A stretch of DNA of 64,000 nt from Siphonodentalium dalli (GCA_032622095.1 CP136068.1:155275151-155339150); one strand, 5' to 3'. Positions 33,349-45,574 are shown, counted from the first letter of the stretch. Notes: a model not told the origin generated them from the sequence alone. Numbers and translations: made by a program.

Positions 33349-33600
33349 GTAGGTTTCGCCCATGGATAAGTGGTCCTGCTAATTTGCTATATTTACACTC
33401 AAACATGCATTCGCGTTGTGGAACATGAATGCAGGACGTTGGTTTGTCGAAATTACGTCACATGACGTCGCGCGCTGACCCCAACTTGCATCCATTTTAG
33501 TGTAGATGCAACTTGCATCACGACACGAGAACAGCATTGGAAATGGGCGCCTAATGCTCTTCTAATCAGCCAGTTGACTCGATGGAGGGTAAATATAAGT

Positions 33601-33748
33601 AATGGATGTTGATTTTGTTGCGCTCCATAGAGTATGGATGCAAGTTGGTCTGACATGTTTATGTGTGGAACGCTTTCGCGTTCCACACAAAATGTCAGAC
33701 CAACTTGCATCCATACTCTATGGAACGCAAGCAAATCAACATCCATTT
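33601..33748. repeat. Foldback element in ABCB intron A-B
   Basis: Arms of about 65 bp (AATGGATGTTGATTT..., GAGTATGGATGCAAGTTGG) ending in the inner hairpin GTGTGGAACG/CGTTCCACAC. A related fragment occurs at 33483-33520. Confidence 0.8.
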
Positions 33749-33851
33749 CTTAAATGATGCTTGTGGGTCCTGGCAAATTTCTACATGTACCACGCTGGTG
33801 ACACAAAATAATGCTGTTAAGAAAATGTACCAACTCTTATTAGTTATCGTT

Positions 33852-33953
33852 ATCGCTGTTTTTTACTAATCCGAGTGATTTATAAAATACTTGACACTAT
33901 ATATATATAGCATCATGAATTTTCTAAATCGCTCGCATTAGTAAAACCATGTT
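33852..33953. repeat. Inverted repeat with TTTACTAATCCGAG arms
   Basis: TTTACTAATCCGAGTGATTTA at the left and the imperfect complement ending ATTAGTAAAA at the right. A similar arm is at 24155-24180. Confidence 0.5.
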
Positions 33954-34356
33954 TATGGTTGCTGTGTTGTTTGACGATAGGAATAGCCATTCTGAATATG
34001 GTCAGTTTACAACAAGCAATGGTGCCATTATTAAAATATTAAAATATTTCATTTGTTCAGGTTAGCAAAAGGCTGCAAAACTGACAACTTTAGATAAAAA
34101 CTAATGGTATGCTTTCTTAATCGAATCACTTCGCCCCACCAACACCATAGCAATTCAGCAGGACCCACCAGCATCATATGTTAAAATTATGTTATTCAAA
34201 CATTGAATGGTGTGTCAATTTATTTCTTGAGCAGTACCTAGTTTTTGACAACTGATCTGGATATCGCAAGAAAATATTCCCATGCAACATTCCTTTATTA
34301 AATTCATTATTGTAATCTCCCCTATACCTTACACTAATTCCCACTGTGTCATTCAG

Positions 34357-34554
34357 GAAAGTTATGACGGAGCGGTAGATATACAGAACTTACAGTTCCG
34401 GTACCCATGTCGCAGTGAGGTTGTCGTCCTTAGAGACTTATCTGTTAGCGTGAGACCGGGGTCAACACTGGCGATCGTTGGTAACAGTGGGTGCGGAAAG
34501 AGTACTGTTATGCAACTGATTGAACGATTTTATAACCCAGAATCAGGAAATATT
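34357..34554 (+). CDS. ABCB: ABCB exon B, NBD2 Walker A
   Basis: 198 nt (66 codons, phase 0), acceptor CATTCAG, donor GTAAGT. It encodes VDIQNLQFRYPCRSEVVVLR, with the A-loop aromatic Tyr in FRYP, and GNSGCGKST (34480-34506), the Walker A loop that binds ATP phosphates, followed by ERFYNPESGNI. The next intron is 2.4 kb and filled with repeats. Confidence 0.95.
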
Positions 34555-34608
34555 GTAAGTTACTCAAATTCTGTCTTTTTATATATATTTCGGTATCACG
34601 AGAGCGGT

Positions 34609-34862
34609 CAAGCCTTGAAATAGTGTGTCTGTCATTTGCAGAATGAGGTTCCCAGAGGGTGAATTTAGTGATGCTACCCCGCATAGTGGGTTAGCATCAC
34701 CAAATTCACCCTCTGGGAACCTCATTCTGCTGAGATGTAAGCAGAGTGAGGTTCCCAGAGGGTGAATTTAGTGATGCTACCCCGCATAGTGGTCTAGCAT
34801 CACTAAATTCACCCTCTGGGGACCTCATTCTGCAAATGGCAGACACACTATTTCAAGGCTTG
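34609..34862. mobile_element. Nested foldback: two hairpins inside a larger hairpin
   Basis: Outer arms CAAGCCTTGAAATAGTGTG and complement. Inside are two tandem hairpins, each starting GCAGARTGAGGTTCCCAGAG and ending with its complement. Related hairpins are at 38300-38400 (inverted) and in the satellite-associated blocks near 55110-55225 and 56680-56795. Confidence 0.85.
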
Positions 34863-34974
34863 AGAGCAGTCGTATTATTATATATCAACGTATTCTTGTG
34901 CAAATAGGTTCATATTGGACCCAAATATTCACATAGGTTCATATTAAAACTGCGAGAACAATTTCAACCTATTT

Positions 34975-35055
34975 TTGTTTGTGAAATTTCCAACTGATGT
35001 TGTGTGAAGGATTAAATTTCCAACTGATGTTGTGTGAAGGATTAAATTTCCAACG
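34975..35055. repeat. Short direct repeat, 34 bp x 2.4
   Basis: TTTCCAACTGATGTTGTGTG with GAAGGATTAAA repeated twice, then a partial third copy. Confidence 0.8.
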
Positions 35056-35713
35056 GTTTTGATTAAAGTTGTTAATTGTTCATTAGGAATTGCTATCAGT
35101 ATTAATGTACGAATTTTTACGGAAGAATTAGTATTTAAATTTACTTATCACAACGACATTTTAACCACACAAATCCATCAGAATTTTGTGTGTGCTATAT
35201 ATACAAGTATAGTCATTTAGGTCAAAGTTGATTTTGTGCCACATGTTCACCCATTTTTTTTTCATCAAATGTGGCATAAGATATTTTTTCAATCATCAAA
35301 AATTGCAAAGAAAACTACATTTTTCAGAAAAATAAAATTATATATAAAAAGAAAATGTTTCCAAAAAAAAAAAATGTTTTCGGCTAAATTTTCTGAAGTT
35401 CAACCCTATTTGCAATTTCATTGTCTTATCAAATGCACCAAAGTGTTTTTTTGCTAGGGTCTCGGCTCAGTTAGCTAATGTAACTGGTGAACACATTGTG
35501 ACTGATACATATGGCACTCTCGAGAATACCAAAATGTGATTATAGGCCAGGGAATGCTTGGATAGTGCTCATGGAGCTCAAGTACTTGCTCATTATGTCT
35601 ATTTACTAATGGCTACTATATATGCCTCACAGATATATACACATATATGCCTCAAAAACATGGGTAGGCATTGTGAACTTGGCTGACAGCCACTTGCAAA
35701 TTACATCACTAAA

Positions 35714-36300
35714 TTGGCTTTAAAATATTCAGTTAGACTGAATGAATTAGATAGATTTTTGAAAGACATATATGAAGTTGACAAAGAATTGTTTAGCAAG
35801 GGAACTCCTTCTTGGTATTTTGCAGTCAATTCGACTATGAAACCATTTAATATTGATGACAGCAAATTAAGTGATATTAACTTGGATAACCAGATTAGTT
35901 CCTCATACAAAATTTCCTTATTTAAACAACTTGGAAATATTGCACACAAAGGAATCGACAGCAAACTTAATTTATTTGGTAAATTTTACAAGGAGCTCAA
36001 AACTCAAAAATTATTTGGGCTTGGGTTTACCAAAATCAACACGATACATTTAAGTGTCACGCAAATAATATAAATTAGCTATTGAGGCAGATAGATACAA
36101 ACATCCAAAACCTGATATAGACAAATGAACATGTTCATTTTGTACAGTATTAGAAAATGAAATTTTTTTCTTGTTCTGCAAGAAATATACAAATGAACAG
36201 GCTACGATGCTCCAAAAATTAGAACTTAAAAGTAGATATACAACAATTTACTGAAGGATCGAGGGATTCTCTTAATGTTCTAAAAAGCTTCATGAATCCA
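35714..36300 (+). pseudogene. LINE C-terminal fragment in ABCB intron B-C
   Basis: A 120-codon open stretch followed, after a frame change, by KLAIEADRYKHPKP, a stop, then CSFC and ENEIFFLFC. This matches the post-RT zinc-knuckle region of LINEs (LxIExGRY...CxxC...EDExHFLxxC). It continues to about 36940, where GCTCAATAAATTCATTCAT looks like the 3' tail. A palindromic MITE sits in it at 36328-36775. Confidence 0.65.
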
Positions 36301-36323
36301 GTATCTACCTGTGAGGCAAAACA

Positions 36324-36779
36324 TATATGTGACCCGCCATATCAAATCCAGTCGTAAGTCGGGATTTTTTTTACCCTGTGCCAATGCATTCTCTTATATA
36401 TGCGAGTCGACCATAGGTCGCCTCGCATATATAAGAGAATGCATTGGCCTAACAATTGTTTATAAATAAATGTTTCTTACAATTTTTAGGACATCAAATA
36501 AAAAACACCCATTACCCTGCAGGGAGCCCCACACATATATAGAAGCATATAGAAGAGTGTCGTCTGCTCATGTTTGTCTGGGGCTCTGTATCGGTGAAAT
36601 TTTAAAATTGTTAAAGAATACAAGAAAAAATTATTAAAATTGTAAAAAATTGTTAGGCCAATGCATTCTCTTATATATGCGAGGCGACCTATGGTCGACT
36701 CGCATATATAAGAGAATGCATTGGCACAGGGAAAAAAATCCCGACTTACGACTGGATTTGATATGGCTGGTCACATATA
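36324..36779. mobile_element. Palindromic-end MITE, copy 3 (complete)
   Basis: 448 bp from TGTGACCCGCCATATC (36328) to its complement ending GGTCACA (36775), flanked by TATA (a TA or TATA target duplication, as in Tc1/mariner-type MITEs). Each ~50-bp outer arm leads into a 66-bp palindrome. The LINE frame around it fits clean removal of the element and one TATA. Confidence 0.9.
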
Positions 36780-36983
36780 TGCGAATTAATATAAAGCTTC
36801 TACGGCCTAATCTGGTTATTCTGAAGCTATTGTACAGCTTTATATATTACTAATATGTCTCATATGCATATTGTGGTTATTGTACCAGCATATACCATTG
36901 TAATTTGGTTTGCTCAATAAATTCATTCATACTATATAGGCCAGTGGGATACCTGCAACTCACACAACATGAATCTATTTTAG

Positions 36984-37190
36984 AGGTTCAGTGGAGAGAA
37001 CATTAAGGAGCTGAATATATCGTGGATTCGATCTCAGATAGGACTCGTCTCACAAGAACCAATGTTGTTCGACTGCAGCATTGCCGAGAATATCGCATAT
37101 GGCGATAATTCGCGAGAAGTGACGATGCCAGAGATAATTGAAGCAGCAAGAAAATCCAACATACACACATTCATACAGTCCCTTCCAAAG
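36984..37190 (+). CDS. ABCB: ABCB exon C, NBD2 Q-loop
   Basis: 207 nt (69 codons, phase 0), acceptor ATTTTAG, donor GTAGGT. It encodes [20 protein letters not shown], then [20 protein letters not shown], typical of ABCB1-type NBD2, with the Q-loop glutamine in VSQEP. It ends with [10 protein letters not shown]. Confidence 0.95.
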
Positions 37191-37315
37191 GTAGGTTCAA
37201 CATAGACACACCCATACCATCTCGGCGGTGGAACATTGTTCCAACTTGTTGCATGTGCTTACACTATTATTCTTTTGTAAAGACAGGGTTAAGTCAGACT
37301 GTCAAATACACAGAT

Positions 37316-37410
37316 TGTGGATTAATGGTAACATGGTGTGACATTGACGGCTTGGAGTTTATGTTAGGCCACAAGCAGTCAATGTCACCATGTTACCGTC
37401 AATCCACCAC
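37316..37410. repeat. Inverted repeat in ABCB intron C-D
   Basis: GTGGATTAATGGTAACATGG and TGACATTGAC pair with GTCAATGTCA and CCATGTTACCGTCAATCCAC, with a ~30-nt loop. Confidence 0.8.
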
Positions 37411-37888
37411 AATAATGTATATGTTCTGCCGACAGTCCTGGTCATTCATAGCAATTTGATATTTATTTTGATTAATAATGAGCAGAAAATCTCAAAAATA
37501 TCCTATCGCTCTCCATAACGTTCTTCAACGTAAATGACGTCATGAAAAAAGCAGGCCAGCGGAGACTATGAAACGGTTGTCTTAGTTTCCGTTATGTTGA
37601 AGGATCTCAACTTAAACATGGGATATGTTGTGCTGCTCCCTGACCAATCGAAGACGTTGTGGAACATAATATACAAAGTATTCTAGAGACTCGTGCATTG
37701 AGTATATTTTGTATTCTCCCCAGGGACTGTATGTGGTCAATTTTAGTAGCTTTCAGTGTGTTTGCCCTTTTCAAGTTTTAATCGACTGTGTAATAGTTGG
37801 GTTTCCATGTTGTAACTTCATTGTACACTAAACACCTACAAAGGCCGAAGACTTCTGATATGGTGCATTATATACATCGTTGTTTCAG

Positions 37889-38035
37889 GGTTACGATACA
37901 AATGTTGGTTCAAAGGGCACGCAGCTCAGTGGCGGAGAGAAACAGCGAGTTGCAATCGCTAGAGCTCTCATACGCAGCCCTAAAATACTTTTACTCGACG
38001 AAGCTACCTCAGCACTGGACTCTCAAAGTGAAAGG
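37889..38035 (+). CDS. ABCB: ABCB exon D, signature and Walker B
   Basis: 147 nt (49 codons), acceptor TGTTTCAG, donor GTAAGT. It encodes [12 protein letters not shown], then [15 protein letters not shown] (signature 37925-37939) and [12 protein letters not shown] (Walker B with catalytic Glu, and D-loop). The signature reads LSGGE where LSGGQ is usual. Confidence 0.95.
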
Positions 38036-38129
38036 GTAAGTGTAGTTAAGTGTCCTTCAGCATGTATTAACATGTAGCCCTCATCCCGCTGAATCTACCA
38101 TCCAGACTCCACTATGGGAGACCTAGGAT

Positions 38130-38410
38130 CAGTTTGAAATTCCCCAGTTGAAGTTGGTGATGCTCACATATTATATAGTCACCTCGATTATGCATTCTAT
38201 TTTTTGCAAATTAGGGGATATAGAAAGTGAACAGAAGGGAAAAAGTAACTAAAACGATGCTAATTTGAGACTATAGATACTTCCCTGAAGATGAGGCCTA
38301 AGCAGAATGAGGTCCCAAGAGGTTGAATTTGGTGATGCTAGCCCATTGTTCGTGGTAGCATCACTAAATCCATCATCTGGGGACCGCATTCTGTATATCT
38401 CTTACACACT
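38130..38410 (-). repeat. Inverted relative of the block at 55105-55400
   Basis: CCCCAGTTGAAGTTGGTGATG, the GAAGATGAGGCC segment and the GCAGAATGAGGTCCC hairpin appear in reverse-complement order relative to 55105-55400. Lies in ABCB intron D-E. Confidence 0.7.
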
Positions 38411-38475
38411 ATCCAGGCCTGCTCCCAAACTGAACCATGAACATGAACTACATGTATATTATAATTTCATTGTAG

Positions 38476-38679
38476 GTCGTGCAAGATGCCATAGATACAG
38501 CCGTCGTCGGAAGAACATGTATAATCGTCGCCCATAGGCTCTCCACCATAGAAAACGCTGACATCATAGCTGTCATTGATGATGGCGTAATATGTGAGAC
38601 GGGTTCACATTCAGAACTTTTGTCCAGGAAAGGACGTTACTACAGACTACAATGTTCCTCGATGTCCTCAATCAGCTGA
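38476..38679 (+). CDS. ABCB: ABCB exon E, H-loop and C-terminus
   Basis: Terminal coding exon of 204 nt including TGA, acceptor TTGTAG. It encodes [20 protein letters not shown], with the H-loop histidine, then [17 protein letters not shown] and a GSHSELL segment, and stops after SSMSSIS. This is the normal C-terminal position for ABCB1-like proteins. Confidence 0.95.
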   Translation, partial: VVQDAIDTAVVGRTCIIVAHRLSTIENADIIAVIDDGVICETGSHSELLSRKGRYYRLQCSSMSSIS

Positions 38680-39720
38680 GAATGCATATGAATTCATATC
38701 TAAGTTCAGTTGGTCGATGCATGTTTTGTGTATGATTTTGGATGACCAAAGAATCCAGAACTGCAGGACGTGTCAACATGGAGTGGTGGACTGCGGGGAC
38801 TTGTGGTGTCTCACCCCAACTGTTTGAAATTTCATGCCCGTATCGATGTTAGTTGGAAATATCAGGATGATAAGAAGTTGAAATTGATCCGATAATTTAC
38901 TTTCCAACCAATATCGTATGTAAACGTTGTCGTTGTGGACAAATATAATTTTTCTTACGTTTTGCCAAACATTTACTGATATGGCCATCAATTGAAAGTA
39001 TTTCAACTTAGCTTGGACATTTCCAACCAGTTCGAAACATTGAATAATCAGTTGGAAAATTCCACCTCAACAGATACAAATGAAGTTGGAAAGTGTGGTC
39101 TACAAGGGGCATTTGCAGTCGAAAATTTGAGTTGGATATAAAGTTGAACACCCCCGCCCTCAAGGAGACACTAGCCACGTCCTTGCTATGCATGTCTTAT
39201 AGTGTCACACAAAGATCTTCATTATTATGCAGAATTTTAGCTCCGAAGAACTTTACTCGTATTCATTGAAATAAAAGCATATTGTGATATCGAAAACAAC
39301 GTTCAGAGGCCATGTTTGTTACCACATATATGTCTATGAATATCATACCGTATTGTGGTAACAGAGCAGAATTTGTCTTAAAGATGGTATGTATCTTCCC
39401 ACAATTTCTATGGAACTCCTTTTCAACTATTACAAAAAGAAACACATAAGTGAAACAATTGGTGTTGCACATATCTCAGTTAAGAACGTTTTAAAAGATA
39501 GATTTCTGATAAAATGTTGCAATAATCTAAAAATAGCCAGTTTCTATCTTCGTTCATAGAAAATAATTGGAGAAAAAATTATTGCCAAGTGACAGAAGAG
39601 CCTGTCTCTGCAGACTCAGAATTAATATTTTATAATCCCAGATCTATACAGAAATTTCATGGAAGAGATATAGCATCTGTAAGAACTAACGCTTTCTATA
39701 CTAAACGCTCATTGATGAGT
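38680..39720. other. Likely ABCB 3' UTR and flank
   Basis: No other gene signal. Contains several GTTGGAAA motifs of unknown meaning. Confidence 0.4.
39270..39275 (+). promoter_or_regulatory. Possible polyadenylation signal of the ABCB gene
   Basis: AATAAA about 590 nt after the stop codon. The interval shows no repeat borders, so it could be 3' UTR. Confidence 0.35.
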
Positions 39721-39724
39721 AGTT

Positions 39725-39940
39725 ATTCCGTAGGAATATGTTCAGATAATAAGTTCATAAAACAACCGTTGAACTTATTACCTAAACTTTTCCCTCAATA
39801 AATACGACTCCTTCTGAAAACCTTTATTATGTTTCGTCTGCTCATATGGCTTGTGCATCCCTCCAAATCAATAATGGACCATTCCTATGTACACTTTTTT
39901 AACTTGGTGGGATAGTCCATATAGTATAGAAAGGGTTATT
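39725..39940. repeat. Remnant of the TTAA/AGATAATAAGTT repeat family
   Basis: The inverted pair TTCAGATAATAAGTTC ... GAACTTATTACCTAAA and, at ~39926, a right end like AGTATAGAAAGGGTTA. It resembles the right half of the element at 31851-32530. Confidence 0.5.
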
Positions 39941-41170
39941 GCAGTTTGTTTGTTATATTGAAGGATATATTTAGACAGCTGAATTATTTCTATAAAATCA
40001 GTTGAAGCAATTGTTCTTTTTTCTGCAATCCCTGCCATTTGGGGTTTATATCCATGCTTATAACTTAAACTCAATAGTCTAACTGAATTATCGATCAATT
40101 CGTCTATATCTGCACACTTTAAAAAAAAAAACTCATGGCTGCTTTGCTTTTAGTCATCTCGGTCAGAATGAAGTACTTTGTTGCTCATATTTGCCCATAC
40201 AAGTCTTATGCGATCAACATCTATTTAATTATATCCCCATGTTTCAATTTTCACCAACCAGATTGCAACAATTTTGAGTATATAATTAAATATTAGTGCC
40301 ATTTTAAGGAATCTGATGTCAATGGGACCTACCTAATATCATGTCCCATGTCAAATTACCCATATATACAAATTGTCAGCTCCGAGGATCCAGCCTTTTC
40401 TTTATAAACAATAAGTTATTGGTTACCATCGGTAGATAAAATCCAACACATAATCCCTCTAGTTACGTCACAGGAGGGAGCATTAACAATCCAAACAGCA
40501 TAATCCATGATGGAATATTCATTCGCATAAATTCCGTTACGGGAGGCCTATCACAATAACTTTTTGGCAACGTGCTCAGTGGATTAACGGGCTTCGACGA
40601 CTGAGAAACACTACATCGGTGTAATCCTTTAAACTGGAGAAGTCAGTTTATCAGAAGTTGTAGTTAGAGACAATCGAGTAACCAAACGCCACAAGAAGTG
40701 TTGGTTGAGAGATGTTGAACAACACTGAAGATGATACAGGGGGCCTGACGAAAAAATACTTACACAGGGCCGGGGTAGGCGGGTGAATATATACATGTAT
40801 CTTGCAGTACTGAGGCGCTTTCTGGGATAACTAGATAATATTATGCTTCACTCTGTAATGATCCAACTGATGCAGATCGATGCATTTGGTCAATGCCTTA
40901 TGTCATCAGTGATCCATGCAAAGCCAGGCATAATAAAGTTTTCTATAGCGGGATGGAACAGGGCAGAATATTCTGTCTGATTAACACCCATTGGCTGTCA
41001 ACATAAGGTGGCTAACTACATGCAGATGTACACAATATACATATCGTTAGTGTGCTTCCAAAATTACTTATACCCGTTTTGGCAGGAACAATCAGATTTT
41101 CCGAGTCAAATTACACAATATATTTAGACATAAACAACCCCACCCACGGGTAATAAGGTATTAAGGAGGA
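39941..41170. other. No gene recognised
   Basis: AT-rich sequence without coding or repeat borders I can define. Confidence 0.4.
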
Positions 41171-41171
41171 A

Positions 41172-41606
41172 TATGTGACCCGCCATATCAACTCCAGTCG
41201 TAAGTGGGGATTTTTTTTACCCTGTGCCAATGAATTCTCTTATATATGCGAGTCGACCATAGGTCGCCTCGCATATATAAGAGAATGCATTGGCCTAACA
41301 ATTTTTTACAATTTTAATAATTTGTTCTTGTATTCTTTAACAATTTTATAATTTCACCCATACAGAGCCCAAGACAAACATGAGCAGACGACACTCGTCT
41401 ATATGCTTCTATATATATGTGGGGCTCCCTGCAGGGTAATGGGTGTTTTTTATTTTATGTCCTAAAAATTGTAAGAAACATTTATTTAAAAAAAATGATA
41501 AAAAATTGTTAGGCCAATGCATTCTCTTATATATGCGAGGCGACCTATGGTCGACTCGCATATATAAGAGAATGCATTGGCACAGGGTAAAAAAATCCCG
41601 ACTTAT
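41172..41606. mobile_element. Palindromic-end MITE, copy 4
   Basis: Starts TA|TGTGACCCGCC at 41174. Both palindromes are present (41227-41292, 41517-41583); the right outer arm breaks off after ATCCCGACTTA. The interior is inverted relative to copies 2 and 3. Confidence 0.85.
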
Positions 41607-41884
41607 TGAGTTATTTACAAAATATCGTATAATCTCATTTGGTTGAATGAATGAAATTTTTTTTTCTCCAAAATATCGTACAAAATATCGTACAAAAAAT
41701 ATTCCCCGCCACTATTCCAAAACCTCGTATGTAGAAAAAAAGTATGTCGAAAATTGGAGATAAGTCAGTAAAAAAAAAGGCTATTATTTCAAGTCTCTAA
41801 CCATAGTGGGCACATTCCATATTGTATTTTATTATATATACATAATTCTTGTTATTTTGACAACACATTTGAGATTTGTTCAGT

Positions 41885-42200
41885 TTTTAGTCATCCGTCT
41901 AGACGTCCATCCATCCGTCATCAATTCTTTGAACATCTTCTCTAGATCCATGGGACCGAATGGGTTCATATTTGGTGTGGATGTTCCCTAGGTAACTCAC
42001 ATTCAGATTTGTTCAAATGAGGTCACTGGGTCAAATAGTTGCGGAGCCAGGGCTATAACTCTTTTCCTCCATAGTAATTCTTAAAACGACTTCTCATGTA
42101 CCATCAGGTCGAATAGGTTCATATTTGGTATGAAGGTTCCTTGTGTGACTGGGGTTCAGATCTATTCAAATGAGTTCACTGGGTCCAATGTGGGCGGAGC
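41885..42200. repeat. Two diverged tandem units of an abundant-type repeat
   Basis: GGTTCATATTTGGTRTGRA followed by GTTCC, AGATYTRTTCAAATGAG and TCACTGGGTC occurs twice, at 41962 and 42117, each ending GCGGAGCCAGGG. This resembles repeats common in molluscan genomes (recollection, not searched). Confidence 0.6.
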
Positions 42201-43428
42201 CAGGGACATAACTCCAAAAATATATATATATATATTTAACTCAATTTAACCAAATTTTTTTTTTAATTTTAAAATTTAATTTTGAACGAACCACATTACG
42301 TCCGCCAATGTATATCGACTCATCCCATAAAGTTTAGTTGAAATCGGTCCAGGGGTCTGGGAGAAAAATCACGAACAGATTGTTACACTTGCCAATTGAG
42401 GGGTCAAAGTAAGTGTATGTACCCCTGTTACAAATATTGTCTTTCACATTCCTAATGCCACAATATTATTTGAGAAGTCATCTCTTGCACTAACAATATA
42501 ACGCTTGTCTGCCTGCTATTCTCTCTAATGTTCCCTGTGTATGAACTGAATCTTATCTGACAGCCGTTGATAAACAAATAACAGATAATGTTATATTTGT
42601 GTCATTCAATTTAAATTAGATTAATTCCCATGTGCCCTGTTCTATGCAGTTGTCCAGTCAAGTGTTTATATGGGCTATTGACCTCTATTCATCTGTGATA
42701 ATGATGTGTCTTATTATGCTGATGATTTCAAGGAACAATTATCAGAGGTGCCATGTTGATAACCCATTAATTTTGTAACTTATTTTAATGAAAATGAACT
42801 CACTTCAACTTCTATAATATACCATTTGAGATTACTAGATCAATGGATCTCAAAGATTGGGATTTACACTTGGTTCAAATATTGGCAGAGATAGTAGATT
42901 TAACACTCCTGTACCCACCCTGTCTATGCTATGATTTTATATGTTTTGTACTTGTAAATAGATTCCTATATTACATGTAATAATTTTTATGTATACCGGT
43001 ATTATCAGTAAGGTTTTGATAACTTTCCAACAGTTGGAGATCTTGAAGTACCAGTTGTAATTTAGTTTGGTCCAGTTGGGAGGTAATGACCTATTGGGGG
43101 CGGGGGTGGATATGCAGTTAGAAATTTCAAGGTGGACACCCCCATATCCCCTCCCAAGAAAGCCCATGTGTCCTTGTTTAGAACTACTTGTTTTAAAGTA
43201 ATTTGACAAGTACGGACTATAGTCTTCAGAGTCCCAGTCATCTCCGTCTGCAGTCTGGTGAGCGACCCACAGTCATTGACTGTCTTGTTTGCTTCCCTTT
43301 TAATTTGCAAAAAAAACAAATAGTACACGTCATTTTGGTAGCCCGCCGACGTTATGTATTCCTACCGGCGACCCGTACTTACACCCTGTTTATTTGGGAC
43401 ACTTAATTGGTTGTATTTATTAAAGGGA
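42201..43428. other. No gene recognised
   Basis: TA and A/T runs near 42220-42275, a G-rich patch at 43095-43108, and no supported gene. Confidence 0.4.
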
Positions 43429-43755
43429 CACAAGTCACTCGTGATGTGTGAATGTTAAAAGGACAATCGCTACGGCTGAATGTTAAAGGAACACGGCATT
43501 CAGATCACTCAGTGTGAATGTTAAAGAGACACAAGTCACTCACGGTGGTGAATGTTAAAGGGACACAAGTCACTCACGGTGGTGAATGTTAAAGGGACAC
43601 AAGTCACTCACGGTGGTGAATGTTAAAGGGACACAAGGCACTCACGGTGGTGAATGTTAAAGGGACACAAGTCACTCGCTGCGGCTGAATGTTAAAGGGA
43701 CACAAGTCACTCACGGTGGTGAATGTTAAAGGGACACAAGGCACTCGCGGTGTGT
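43429..43755. repeat. 34-bp minisatellite
   Basis: About nine to ten units containing GTGAATGTTAAAGGGACAC and AAGTCACTCACGG. It is followed by A/T runs and a (CT)n stretch at ~43884-43906. Confidence 0.9.
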
Positions 43756-43989
43756 AAACAAATTTTAAAAACTCCAATTTTGTTCAAAAATAAAAAAAAA
43801 CATTTATAATTTAATTTAATAATTTTTTTTAAAAGTACATATTTTTCAAAAATAAAATAATAAAAAAAACATAACTTCAATTCTCTCTCTTTCTCTCTCT
43901 CTCTCTGGTCCATGCTCTCTCCTTTCTCACTATCTTATCTCCCACCCAAATATATAGACAGACCACAACGCGCATCTTAATCGACACTC

Positions 43990-44088
43990 TTTTATCGAAT
44001 GAGTTGCGGATGGCGCAAGGATATATTTCTCGAGAGCATAGCTCGAGCGAAATGTTACTATGCGCGGCCCGCAACGAATTCGATAAAA
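43990..44088. repeat. Foldback repeat
   Basis: TTATCGAATGAGTTGCGG pairs imperfectly with CCCGCAACGAATTCGATAA, with CTCGAG/GCTCGAG inside. Confidence 0.65.
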
Positions 44089-45268
44089 AATTCGAGATTA
44101 TGATGCAAGTTGTGTTCTGTATTTAGTCTACACCGTTCAGAAGTGTATTGAAATTCAATCATCGTTGATGTCTGAATCTTCAACCGTTAGATGTATTTCT
44201 GGGAGTTTTTTGAATTTTCTCATCGCTTCGTCCGCAACTATTATTATATGCGAGTTTGGTCAGCTGGTCCATTTTCTTCACGATAGCGTTTATGTATGGG
44301 TTTTTTTCCAATCGATGCTAATATGCTATTAAAAGTCCGTAATTAAAAAAAACAGATCTAAATCTGCGTCGATGCGTTCTCCTTGACCTTTTTGACAACT
44401 TCATTTTTGCCTGTACATTTGCAATAAATGGTTTCTACCATATCAGGAATAGACAAACACGGATCGCTCTGTTCTGTTCATGCCGGGCACATGGCTGTTG
44501 TTTATTTGTGTCCCAAATACAATGTTAAATGTTGTATTTATTATGGATTCACTGCGCCTTTATGTGACATGATACCCATAGAAAAGTAGTCTGGTATAAT
44601 GCAGGCAATCCCCGTACAGAAACTGCACATGTGATTTGGGTAGAAACAGGTTGGAACAGCTTTGAATTATGATAGTTTCGTATGTTAATCATCCCTGCTA
44701 CATTAGCAGCATATTAGATCTAGTGTGCAAAATATTTCTAACCTCATTGCCCACATTAGCATAGCTTAGTATTCATACTGGGTATAGATTTCCCCCAGTC
44801 TGCCCATGGTGTGTCCAAAAATCTAACATAGACTAAGTTAGTGCAGGTTAAAGCTTAGATATTTAGTTATCCGGCCAATGCTTTCTTGACACAAATCCCC
44901 CATGTATGGACCATTTAATGACTTTCACATCTGGGTTTTATCCCCAGTTCAGACCAGGAATCCTATGCTAAAGGTATTTTATGGCCCTGATAAGGTTCCA
45001 TGGAACCTCTAGTATTCTGTTCAATTCACTTGGAGTTTACAATTCCCAAGTTAAAGCTGCTTGTTTTCTGTGGCACTGATATGATAAGTTGTTCTTGTTT
45101 GGTGAATTAAAACCTCGTTGGCCTTTTTCATGGCATGGTAAGTGACTGCATGCATTTAAACATATCGACAGTTAAGAATTTAAGACACGAGAAAATCGTG
45201 ACGTTTGTCAATTTCCTTTCCAAAATTGAACCTTAAACATTTCATAATGATAGTATTATGGTTTTTAG
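44089..45268. other. No gene recognised
   Basis: AT-rich DNA. GTTTATTTGTGTCCCAAATAC at ~44499 echoes 43388. Confidence 0.4.
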
Positions 45269-45269
45269 C

Positions 45270-45345
45270 TCACCTGAGACGAAGTCTCCGGCGGATCTAT
45301 AGTCATCACTCCTCGTCCGTCGTCCGTCCGTCCGTGTTTCCAGGA
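45270..45345. repeat. CTCACCTGAGACG / GTCCGTCC repeat
   Basis: GCTCACCTGAGACGAAGTCTC followed by CGTCCGTCGTCCGTCCGTCC. I recall this type from bivalve and other molluscan genomes. Confidence 0.5.
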
Positions 45346-45574
45346 GGACACTTGTTGGATACTTTTGGTGCCCAATTGACCATTGTTGGTTTTTTTTCGC
45401 TTGTTGGGTATACCCAACAGTATGAATGTTTGTGGTGTGTCTATCGCACCAATATTGGGTGTTTAAAAGTAGGTACTCAACAAGCAATTGGACTGCAAAT
45501 TGTCCATAAAAAACGTCCAACTCATAATTTGCAAGTCTGATAGTACTAGTATTGGTACGCGCCTTCGCTTTATC

